Below, in pieces: positions 33,451-43,081 of a DNA stretch of 64,000 nt (positions are counted from its first letter, which is position 1; every line of letters starts with the position of its first letter). The stretch comes from Spinacia oleracea (lineage: Eukaryota > Streptophyta > Magnoliopsida > Caryophyllales > Amaranthaceae). The notes under the pieces were generated by a model. That model ran no database searches and had not been told where the DNA came from. It saw only the letters and a list, made by a program, of their open reading frames with translations. The stretch is from NCBI RefSeq assembly GCF_020520425.1, contig NC_079487.1, positions 128,052,385 through 128,116,384 of the forward strand, written 5' to 3'. Made by a program: the position numbers and the translations under genes.

Positions 33451-33844
33451 TAAAGGTGGCTGTGGGCCGGTCCGGCCCGACCCCGGGACAAAAAAGGCCC
33501 GCCCAGGCACGAGCACGCCAGCACGGAAAAAGCACGGCCCGCCATGGGCACGAAGTCGTGGGTTGCGGGCTGGGCCTGGGCCTTAATCTTTGGAAAATGC
33601 ACGGCAAGTCACGATACTACTCGGCCCGACACGACAAAGCACGCTAAATTTAGTAAAATTAGTCTTAGGCACGACGGGCCGCCCCGGCACGAAAGCTCGT
33701 GGACTTGGGCCGGGCCTAGGCCTTGTTTTTAACTTTTCAGCCCGACACGACACGAAACAACGTGGCCTGGCGTGGTCCTGACCCGGTTAGGCCCACGACA
33801 TATGGGCTCGGCCCGAAGCCCAGCCCGGGCCACGGCCATCTTTA
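33451..33844. mobile_element. GC-rich hAT-like MITE
   Basis: A 394-bp element that stands out by its high GC content. The ends are inverted repeats (TAAAGGTGGCTGTGGGCC at the left, its imperfect reverse complement at the right). Flanking 8-bp sequences ACTCTCTC and ACTCTCTT match at seven of eight bases, the target length of hAT elements. The inside is made of repeated words such as GGCCCG, GCACGA and CGACACGA. Open frames through it are compositional artefacts. Confidence 0.8.
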
Positions 33845-34046
33845 ACTCTCTTCCTTCCTTTTTGATGTTCCTATTTGGAATTTAGGGTGGAAAATGAAAT
33901 CTTGTAATGATTGGGGTTAAGAGTAATGATTGGATGTGAGAGAAAGTAATAAAGAAATGAAGGAAAAAGAAAAAAAATTTATTAAAGTAATAAAAAATTA
34001 TAAAAGTGGGGTTGGGTGTGTTAACGGTTATATGAATGAATTAAAT

Positions 34047-34214
34047 TTATTTTTTTGGTGTTACCACCCGGTTCACCCTTAGAGCTAATCCGGATTCGGG
34101 GCGAGTTCTGGGTGGATAGGTTCCAGTCCCTCCCAATTGTTGTTGCGGGGGATCGAACACGAGTTCTCCCTACCAAGTTCAGCCCCAATCACCACTGAAC
34201 CAACAGGCAATTGG
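34047..34214 (-). mobile_element. tRNA-derived SINE
   Basis: On the minus strand this 168-bp element has a pol III box A (TGGTTCAGTGG) and box B (GTTCGATCC) about 35 nt apart, and ends in an A-rich tail. It is flanked by a perfect 18-bp target duplication, TATATGAATGAATTAAAT, at 34029-34046 and 34215-34232. The clean duplication suggests a fairly recent insertion. Confidence 0.9.
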
Positions 34215-34232
34215 TATATGAATGAATTAAAT

Positions 34233-34869
34233 AAGGATGTTGGAGAAATTTATGGTAGAAAGTCATGTCCAAAATAGAAACAAGAAGATCAAATAGAAAC
34301 GACATTTATAGAAACAGGAAGATAAAAAAAATGGATGGAGTATCTTATTGTGGAAGCTAGTATTGCCTCAAGGGAGGACCAATACAAAATCTTGAATAAC
34401 AATACAAACACAAAATGACTTGTATTATTAGTACTTTTTAACCATTATGCATTTTTGTTGGCACTCAAGATTTTGTATTGGTACTCACTTGTTACCATAT
34501 AGACACAAAAGTCATTATAGGTTTAGAAATCCTCGAGTACCGATATAGAAAATTTAGTACCAATACTAATATTTTAGTACCAATAACATAGAATTGCTTA
34601 GAAATACAATACAAGTCATTTTGTGTTATTGGTACTAAATTTTCTGCATTGATACTGTGTCCACTTGAGGTTTTGAAATCTTTGGGGGTGGGGGTGGGTT
34701 GAACTTTTTTATGTTTTTTTAAAGTAAATATTAATATATTTGGGTCCATAGTAAGTAAGATAAATGATCTAATATTAGTCAAAGTATATCATTTATAGAA
34801 ACAGAGAGAGTATTAAAGGACGACTTTATAAGGAAAGCGGAGCGGATATTAAGGGACATAGTGATTATT
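34233..34869. other. Intergenic with a 19-bp inverted repeat
   Basis: Sequence 34408-34426 is the exact reverse complement of 34608-34626, separated by about 180 nt that also contain words such as TTGGTACT and AGTACCAA in both directions. This may be a decayed MITE. Nothing coding was seen. Confidence 0.5.
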
Positions 34870-35294
34870 ATATTATATACTAAAAGACACACCAGGAATG
34901 ACACGTGTCATCTCCATCCTGTTGCGTCCTATCATTTTTTTTGTATTTCTTCTTAAATATTTATAATATAATTTTTTTAAAATCATGGATAATAATAAAA
35001 GAAATTGAAAATAGGTATAAATAGAATAATAAGATAATTATAATAATAAAAAAAAAAGGTATAAACGGAAAAGATTACAGTAATTTGCATATAAAAAAAA
35101 TAAAGTAACTATATACTAAAAGACACGTACACCAAGAATAACACATGTAATCCTCTTGTGTATTCTTGCTTTTTTTTTAAAAAAAAAAAAAATTACTCCG
35201 TATATATTTTTATTAAAGAAACTTTTAAAAACTTAATATTTTGTAGGAAAAAAAATAATTAACTTTCCTCCTGATCTTCTAATTTATGGAAATA
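34870..35294 (+). mobile_element. Two extra Helitron 5' ends (family A), nested or truncated
   Basis: Sequences TATATACTAAAAGACAC at about 34875 and 35108 match the 5' terminus of the complete copy at 35295. Both lack a 3' end of their own before the next 5' end begins. The first carries the palindrome TGACACGTGTCA at 34899-34910. Confidence 0.65.
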
Positions 35295-35768
35295 TCTATT
35301 ACTATATACTAAAAGAGACACCAGGAATGACACGTTCATTTCCTGGTGAAAAATTTTCCCGCCAAAAACTCTTTCCTAAAAAGACATATTTATTTTATTC
35401 TTTTTTTATTTTCTCTCCTTTTGTATAAATGTTTATATATGGAAAAAAATATAGGATTATGGAATATGCCATTATTAAAATTTTGGTAAAATTTTAGTCA
35501 AATTGTCATGTCAATAATAGAAAATATTCTTACTCGATATTTTGGTCAAATTAGCATATTAAATATATCAAATATTTTAGTCAGATCATCATATTAAACA
35601 TATAAAATATATAATACGTAGTATGTTAAAATATGATAAAACGAGTACATTCGAGATTATTAATTACGCAATAGAGTTAAGGGATAAATAATTCAATTAA
35701 AATTTTTATAAAAAAGATGGTCAAATAATAATTTTTAAATATCCGTGCGTGCACGGGACCTAATCTAG
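35295..35768 (+). mobile_element. Non-autonomous Helitron (family A), complete copy
   Basis: A 474-bp element starting TCTATTACTATATACTAAAAG after an A and ending with a hairpin CCGTGCGTGCACGG followed by ACCTAATCTAG and then a T. The TC start, the hairpin close to the end, the CTAG terminus and insertion between A and T are all Helitron hallmarks. No coding sequence is present. Confidence 0.85.
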
Positions 35769-38006
35769 TTTTAAATAATACTTACTCCATATATTTTTTA
35801 AAAACCCCTAAAACTCTTGATCTGGTAAAAGACTTTTAAAAACCACTACAGTATAATAGTAATTATTTGTATGTACGTACGTAGTATTTTTATACGTGCA
35901 TACTAGTATACTACTACAACCTATTTACAAAACTAATCTAAAATAATACCAAGATTGTATGTGTCATTTCTTTATAAGAACTTTTCTCGCACGTTGCTTA
36001 CTGCCAAAATTAGACAAATGTTTTGTATTAAGAATAAATTATTAATTACTCCGTAGTTTTAAATGTAATTAGTGGATTAAAAAAAAAAACTCATGGATGA
36101 ATCGATGAGACATCTAATAATCATAAACATGATTTTTATTAAAAGAAAAATCATACTCCATACTATTTTGCCCAAAACAAAACTCTAATCATTTTTAAAC
36201 ATGTTTAGAAAAATTATAGTTACATGAGCAATTTCCCCCTCCCACTTATTATTGCGATAAATTTTATGGGGTGGGTAACCTTAAGATTTATCAAAAATGA
36301 AGTGAAGATTTTTTTGAAAAAAAATGATGAATTTGCCGATTCAAACATTCACAATAATTGTCATAGACTTGAAATTTTATGAAGATCAAATATATTAATT
36401 AATCTAAACATTATAAATAGTACCATTGATAACTTATAACATGAGTGGAACATAGATTTAATGTTCCATCGCCAGACTTCAGGCCAAATTTACAATATAT
36501 TTCACTTTATATAAAGTAATACTAATAATAATGACAATTAAATTTCTACCAAACACAAAACTCATCATCATTTGTGGTAATTAATCTTGACTAATATTCT
36601 CTACAACATACCCAAGAACTTATATGGGTCATAAGTCATAACTCACATCAAAAATTTATAACAAGAATCTTTACATAAACTCAAAAATGTATTGACAAAT
36701 TTTAATAAAATAGTAATATATTTCATTCGTACCATAATGATGTTCTAGTTTTTACTTTTCAGTTTTCTAATGCACATTTTGTATCATTTTGTATACAATA
36801 GCAGAAAAATATAAAATTTTGATAATATTGAAGCACTCAGTAAAATGAATCAAATAAGATTCCTCATGAATATGTTTTTTCTTATGTATCGGAAATAATT
36901 TATTTCTTATGTATTGAAAATGATTTATAAGATTCTCTTTATTTAAATAGTGTCAAAATTCTAAATTGGAACATCATTATAGAACGGGAGAGTAATAATT
37001 AGGGATGACACACAAGATTTATAACAAAAAAGAATATATAAATTTTATATACTTGTGGTAATTTAGATCATATAATCCACCACACATATTTTGTATAAGT
37101 TCTAACCTAAACATAAAATATATACTAAATATAATAATTTAGAAACTATAAATATTTTAATCTATAACACGAGTCTTAACCTAAACTCAAATTATAATTT
37201 CATACAATATTTATATAGGCTTCAAAGTTACGCCAAGTACGTATCTAATTTGTGCTCAAAAGTTTAAATGTCTTAAAAAAAAATGAATCAAAGATTGTAG
37301 CTTTTTTGTTTCTTAAACATATATGTGTATTTGGTATTTTGTACGTACACGGTACAATGTACACCATGTTTAATTAATATTTGTCAATTTAAACTAATTA
37401 TATTTTACACAAATTTAAAATTTGAATATATTGTTCATTTTATTTGTATCTCTAATTTTCTTAACCACGCATGACAAATACAAATAATTTTTATTTCAAT
37501 AAAAAAATACATTTTTAGCTATAAGTAGGGTGTGCTTTTGCATTTATAACATTAATTTTGTTATAAATGTTAAAAGTTTGATCTACTAATTGGTTACGAG
37601 GGGGCCAGTAGAAGAATTAAGCAATATAATATGCAACTTTTACAATTATATACGGAGTACAAAGTTTAGAGGGAGTGTAACTAAAAATGCACTACAAATT
37701 TTTTCACTCGGGAGGATCCGCCACTTACTACGTACAACACACCACATCCAAATAAAATAAACGAATTCCGGATAGTTATTGAAAAAAAGTCAAATCCGCA
37801 TACCAACACGTGTAAACAATGCGTAGAAAAAAACTTCATATATTCCGTAGTATTCAACATTGTTATCCGGGGTATTGCCCGGGACAAATACTACTATATT
37901 ATTAAATCTCCAAAGCAATACATGACATCTCTCCACGTGTCACAATGACTTGGCAAGTGACACGACATCGTAGTGCCATGTTATACGCACACATGATTAT
38001 TGTTTA
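35769..38006. other. AT-rich intergenic DNA
   Basis: About 2.2 kb of AT-rich sequence without recognisable genes. Near 37866-37890 a CCGGGGTATTGCCCGGG hairpin next to TACTATATTATTAAAT resembles ends of Helitron family B, and CCACGTGTCAC follows at about 37934. This looks like Helitron debris, but no full element could be bounded. Confidence 0.5.
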
Positions 38007-38774
38007 CTAGATTAGATCCCGTGCACGCACGGGTTTTGATAATTTTATACAAAATATTTAACTGAATATCTCCCAAACTAATGCATAGTTATAGCATTTT
38101 TAACATACCCGTTTAAATTTATTCATCTAATATGCATATCTAAAATGCTAATATGTAATTTGACCAAAATATTGGGTGATGTATTTTGCATTACGACAAC
38201 TTTTGTGTAAGACCGCCTTACCAGAAAGACCACTTTTGTTGCTTAACTAATTGGTTCAATTTCTTAACTAATTGGTTACATTACTTAATTAATTGATTCA
38301 ATTGCTTAACTAATTAATTTCTTTGCTTAACTAATTGGTTTCAGTACATTACTTAATTAATTGATTCAATTGCTTAACTAATTAATTTCTTTGCTTAACT
38401 AATTGGTTTCAGTGCTTAACTAATTGGTTCCATTGCTTAACTAATTAGTTCCATTGCTTAACTTAGTTCCATGATACTAAGGTGGTCTTTTGTGTAAGAC
38501 CGTCTTATAGAAAAGTTTGTATTTGCATTATTAATATAGTGATTTGACTAAAATATTACTAATTTTGAATAAATTATTATTACGTCGTATCTATTATTGC
38601 CATAATTTACAAAATAAATTTTGTTTCCATACATAAATAGTTTATAAAAAAGCTAGAGAATAAAAATAAAATAAAACAGATACATCTTTTTGGGAAAGTG
38701 ATTTTGGCGGGAAAAAATCGCACCAGAAATTGACACGTGTCATTCCTGGGTCTCTTTTAGTATATAGTAATAGA
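38007..38774 (-). mobile_element. Non-autonomous Helitron (family A), inverted copy with an insertion
   Basis: Read on the minus strand it starts TCTATTACTATATACTAAAAG (38774) and ends with hairpin CCCGTGCGTGCACGGG, then ATCTAATCTAG (38007) before a T. It shares the 5' block with the copy at 35295, including AGGAATGACACGTGTCA and TTTTTTCCCGCCA. At 768 bp it is longer because of the repeat-filled insertion at 38199-38519. Confidence 0.85.
38199..38519. repeat. MITE-like insertion filled with about 20-bp tandem repeats
   Basis: The two ends are inverted repeats built around TGTAAGACCG(C/T)CTTA and AAAGACCAC. Between them lie more than ten loose copies of a roughly 20-bp unit based on CTTAACTAATTGGTTCAATT. 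The whole block lies inside the inverted Helitron. Confidence 0.65.
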
Positions 38775-38975
38775 TTGTTTCCTCACAAAAAAAAAAAAAA
38801 TGTTGCTACCCATCCCCGAACCCATGACTTCTTACATGTTAATGCTAAATTTATCCATCACTCCAACAATACAACTCGTGAGTCGTGCCTCTAAAACAAC
38901 TAAAAAAGATAAAAGTCGTATAAAAATTTAATGCCCAAGTTTATGTATTTGAGGAACAATCATGATAACAATTTT

Positions 38976-39389
38976 TTATGTCATTTCCTGGTGCAAAATT
39001 TTCCCGCCTAAAATCCCTTTCCTAATAAAACATATCTACTTTTTTTTTTCTTTTTCTCTTTTATATAAATTGTTTATGTACTAAAAAACAGGATTATAAA
39101 ATATAAATATGAGTATGCGATTTTGCTAATATTTTAGTCAAATAGTCTTATAAATTATATAAAGTATCCTTACTCAATATTTTGTTCAAATGATCATATT
39201 ATTTTGGTCAAATGATCATATTAAACATATAAAATATATATTACGTAGTAGAATGAAAACTGAAATTTATAAAATGAGTATGTTCAAAATTTATTAATTA
39301 CGTATTATATTTTATGGATAAATATTTTATGAAAAAGATGGCCAAATAATAATTTCCGAATATCCGTGCATGCACGAGCCATAATCTAG
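38976..39389 (+). mobile_element. 5'-truncated Helitron (family A)
   Basis: The sequence from ATTTCCTGGTGCAAAATTTTC matches the inside of the copy at 35295. The 3' end has the hairpin-like CCGTGCATGCACGAG followed by CCATAATCTAG and a T. The canonical TC 5' terminus is missing. Confidence 0.75.
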
Positions 39390-39731
39390 TAAATGAATAA
39401 TACTCTCTATGTTCCTAAATGTTTTTCCCATTTCCCTTTGGCACACATGAATACATGACAATGCATATTTTACATCGTTAATATCTCTAGTTGTTACGTA
39501 TTATTAAAAATTATAAAATTTTTATATGGTAAAGTACACGAATCAAACAAGACACCACATGACTATACTTTTTCTTATATATTTAACGCAATTCATAAAA
39601 TTCTTTTCAATTTAGATGGTGTCAAGATTCTAAATAGAAAAAAAATACTTTTATTATTTTATATTTATTTTATTAATTTGAATAATCAAGGAAATCTAAC
39701 CTTGAGTTCTAATTGTTGAACAAAAAAAATA
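39390..39731. other. AT-rich intergenic DNA
   Basis: About 340 bp of AT-rich sequence between the truncated Helitron and the Mutator-like element. It ends with the left copy of the 9-bp target duplication (39723-39731). No gene seen. Confidence 0.5.
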
Positions 39732-42400
39732 CGGTTTTTTCATGAAATGCCCCTGAGGTTTGTAATAATGCACCAAATACCCTCGCGTCTTTCGAATCAC
39801 ATAATATACCCCTAATTTTGCCTAACTTGCACCAAATACCCCTAGACTTAACGGCCGATAGTGCTCCGTTAGTATTATTTTACCTATATACCCTTACTCA
39901 TCCAAAATTCTACGGTTAACTTTTTTTTTTAAAAAAAAACCCTCTCTTCTCTCCTCTCCTCTCCTATCCTGTTCGTAGACCCACTGCATCTTCATCCCAA
40001 ATTCAATCACCTTCTTCACTCCATCTTTCTCACTCCTGCCATTTTCGCTCTGCTTCAAAAATAAAAAATATGTCTCGCCCATTGCTAAAAGATAACCTTT
40101 CCAATTTCCTGATTACCCGATTTGCGCAAATTATAGGGTTCGCTGCAATTTGCGATTTCAAAATCAAATTTTGGGGTCTATAACTTCTCCCGATGAAAGC
40201 TTACCTTTGGTTGATCAAATTGCGTCCACTAATCCCCCAAATCTAACTCAAGAGAGGTTCATCCCCCAAACTCTCGAAAGACCCCCTTCTCAATTGCGCT
40301 GGATCTCCGCCCTCGCCGCGATGAAGCTCCTCAACATTGGCTTCGTCGGCCGTTCTCTATCTCTTCAAAAAGGAGAAATTTCACAAGAAAATGGCGAAAT
40401 TGGTGATACACAGATTGATCAGGTTAGCCTCCTCTCATTACATCTCTCCCAGTATAATGCAATTGTTTCTCTTACGTATCCAAATTTGCGATTTTACATG
40501 CAATTCACTTGTCCATTATATGATTTATTATAGATTACTTTTTTTCCCCTTTTTTGTTCACCATTTGTGAGATTATTCCTATTGTTCAGTAAAATAATTC
40601 GATTTTTCTAAAAGAATACCCAATGGTTATGTGTAGCGAATTATTGTTATTATTGTTTAGTTCACGATTAATATTTGTACTTTTAACTTGTTATCTGTAG
40701 CTCACAGGCTACATTCTGGTTTATTTTTGGAGAGAAGAGGGTGAAAATGGAAAATTACTGCCCAGTCTTCTAGTTAGTTGTGTATTCTTGTGGTTTAATT
40801 ATTGTTAGAAGACTGTGTATCTCGTTAATGTCATGAGTTAAAGATTAAAAATTCTAGGTAGCTTTATGAAACATGGTCTTAGCATTGGATTTGTTGTATT
40901 GAGAATAACTAGCCAGGACAAATTTGAAGTATTTTTTTTTTGTTATTCTTAAATCTTAATCTGCCTGAGAATTGAATACCATGATCTGTAGAATAGTAAT
41001 CGAATTATGCTAGGACTTCAGTTTTGAGAAAAAAAGAAGTCATGAAATACTTTACAATGTGGTATCTTCAGAATGTTTGGACTGTAGATATTTACACTAA
41101 TGCATGACTACTGATGTTTGATTTTCAAATGTTGGTGGAAGTAATGCCGTTGTTCCAATGTCAAATGAGCTAGTGCCAGTTGGTTGATAGTGTTAACTCT
41201 TCGAGTTGTGTGGTTATTTATGTTGCTATATTTTAGAAGCAAGCAATGTGAGGGTTTATACTTGATGGTGTCATATCTTTCAGTTTTCCGGTCTTTTGCT
41301 GCACGTATAGTTTGTGTTGCTAGAAGGCTAGAACATAATAGCAGGCGATGTGTGAGGGTATGTAGTTGTGTTAACCATGATGATAGCATGTTGAATATGG
41401 TTTGAACAAGTTATCAGTTATGTAGTCATTCAGAATTTTACTATGCAAGCATTAGGGGCGTAGCATCAGAGTTGTAGATCTGTTAAACTGTTACGGTATA
41501 ACAAATGCTGTGAAAATATCCTTTTGTCACCGGCTTGGTTGGTGGAAAAATGTCTTTCTAATCAAAATTGGACTGAAAGATGTCTCTTGTTTCCTTGTGC
41601 ATTGCAGATACTTTTATTGGAGTTAATACAGGAACAGACCATACCTCACCCCAATCAAGTGGTTGCGCTTCTGAAATCCCAGCATATTAGATAATAGACA
41701 TGTTTGACTCTATGATGCAATCTGGGGAGAAGGGCGGTTGCAGAGACTTTAATTGGCGGAGAATGAACACTAACTGTTTGTGAAAATGCGCCTCCGGGTG
41801 TGAAAATGTTGTAGTGTTTCTCTGATAGCTCTAACTGTGATATGGGGTTGGTCACATACTCACATACAAAGTATATAATGTATTATTTGTGCATAGAGGT
41901 TGTTTTGTAACTCTTGTTGGATCTTATCCATAGCTAATTTATATTTTGGCACTTGTATAAAATTGTATAGTGGTACCTTGAAACTCCATTCTTTAACTTA
42001 TTCGTATAAGAGTTGTGATTGGTGGTTTGCTTACATAAAGATGAAAAACACCACGCCCTCGGAGCTTCATTACTTCATTCTTTCGATTTATAAACAACAA
42101 GAAAATAACCGCTATATTTTGATCCCTAGGTTAAATAAAACTAGCCATTAAATTCAAATTCCTGCAATTTGGGTATTTGGTGCAACTAAGTTCACAAACA
42201 TGTGTATATTATGCAATAAGTTTAAAAATAGGGGCATACTGTGAATTATAAACATGACTTAACGGAGGACTAACGGAAAGTCAGATTAGGGGTATTTGGT
42301 GCAAACTTATGCTAAAATAGGGGTATATTATGTGATTCAAAATACGCGGGTGTATTTGGTGCATTATTGCAAACCTCATGGGTATTTCATGAAAAAGCCG
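39732..42400. mobile_element. Mutator-like element with gene-like filling (Pack-MULE candidate)
   Basis: A 2,669-bp element flanked by a perfect 9-bp target duplication AAAAAAATA (39723-39731 and 42401-42409). Its terminal inverted repeats are long (about 150 bp or more): CGGTTTTTTCATGAAATGCC at the left matches the reverse complement of the right end near base for base at first and then with scattered differences. No transposase is encoded. The interior has a C/T-rich leader-like stretch (about 39945-40065) and an exon-like open segment with a plausible donor at about 40421. Around 41608 lies a plausible acceptor, where the frame reads ILLLELIQEQTIPHPNQVVA up to a stop. These fit captured host sequence, but the donor gene was not recognised. 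The element ends 180 bp upstream of the RPL12 start codon. Confidence 0.85.
40150..40421 (+). other. Exon-like open segment captured inside the MULE
   Basis: The frame here reads ...LNIGFVGRSLSLQKGEISQ... and ends at a GTTAGC donor-like site. GC content and C/T-rich upstream sequence look genic compared with the flanks. A short ORF of 37 codons (ATG at 40070) overlaps upstream in another frame. No family was recognised, so this may be a fragment of an unknown host gene, probably non-functional. Confidence 0.45.
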
Positions 42401-42472
42401 AAAAAAATAAGGTCCCCATTGATGATTTTTTTGTTGTAAAAATTAGACCTAACAACGGGCTTAACTCCTGTA

Positions 42473-42580
42473 AAACCCTAGTTTTATATCATCCATACCC
42501 CCTCCTTCATTCGCCTCCTCTCTCCCTTTTTTGCCCCCTCTCTCATTTTCTCTCTCCTCCGTCGCATCCACCACCCAAAG
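42473..42580 (+). promoter_or_regulatory. Telo-box and pyrimidine-rich leader of RPL12
   Basis: AAACCCTA (42473-42480) is the plant telo-box, common in ribosomal protein gene promoters. It is followed by a long C/T-rich stretch (about 42496-42575) that fits a TOP-like leader. Only about 70 bp separate the telo-box from the MULE's target duplication. Confidence 0.75.
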
Positions 42581-43081
42581 ATGCCTCCAAAGCTCGACCC
42601 TTCCCAAGTTGTCGAAGTCTATGTCCGAGTGACCGGTGGCGAAGTCGGCGCTGCCTCCTCACTCGCTCCCAAGATCGGTCCCCTCGGTCTCTCCCCCAAG
42701 AAAATAGGAGAAGACATTGCCAAGGAAACCGCCAAGGACTGGAAGGGTCTCCGTGTCACCGTCAAGCTTACTGTCCAAAACCGTCAGGCTAAAGTCAGCG
42801 TTGTTCCTTCCGCCGCTGCTCTGGTTATCAAGGCACTGAAGGAGCCGGAGCGCGACCGCAAGAAGGTGAAGAACATCAAGCACACTGGTAACATCTCCAT
42901 TGAGGACGTCATCGAGATTGCTAAGATTATGAAGCCGAGATCTATGGCGAAAGAATTGAAGGGCACTGTGAAGGAGATTCTGGGTACTTGTGTTTCTGTT
43001 GGGTGTACTGTTGATGGCAAGGATCCTAAGGATTTGCAACAGGAGATTGCTGATGATGAGGTTGAAATTCCTGAGAACTAA
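42581..43081 (+). CDS. RPL12: 60S ribosomal protein L12 (uL11)
   Basis: A structural protein of the cytosolic large ribosomal subunit, at the base of the P-stalk. It binds the GTPase-associated centre of 25S rRNA. The single-exon frame encodes 166 aa, the normal length. It starts [20 protein letters not shown] and carries the uL11 N-terminal domain ([20 protein letters not shown]) and C-terminal RNA-binding domain ([35 protein letters not shown]). It shows no break. Codon usage is richer in C and G at third positions in the first half than in neighbouring genes, as often seen in highly expressed ribosomal genes. The upstream MULE limits the native promoter to under 200 bp unless the MULE itself supplies promoter sequence. 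Confidence 0.98.
   Translation: MPPKLDPSQVVEVYVRVTGGEVGAASSLAPKIGPLGLSPKKIGEDIAKETAKDWKGLRVTVKLTVQNRQAKVSVVPSAAALVIKALKEPERDRKKVKNIKHTGNISIEDVIEIAKIMKPRSMAKELKGTVKEILGTCVSVGCTVDGKDPKDLQQEIADDEVEIPEN

Noticed and set aside
33357-33781. Open frames of 60-118 codons across the GC-rich patch
   Set aside because: They are low-complexity frames caused by the GC-rich MITE and lack stops for compositional reasons; no domain is visible.
42367-42792. 141-codon frame overlapping the RPL12 leader and start
   Set aside because: It is an out-of-frame shadow, Pro/Ser/Arg-rich from the C/T-rich leader; RPL12 itself is unmistakable.
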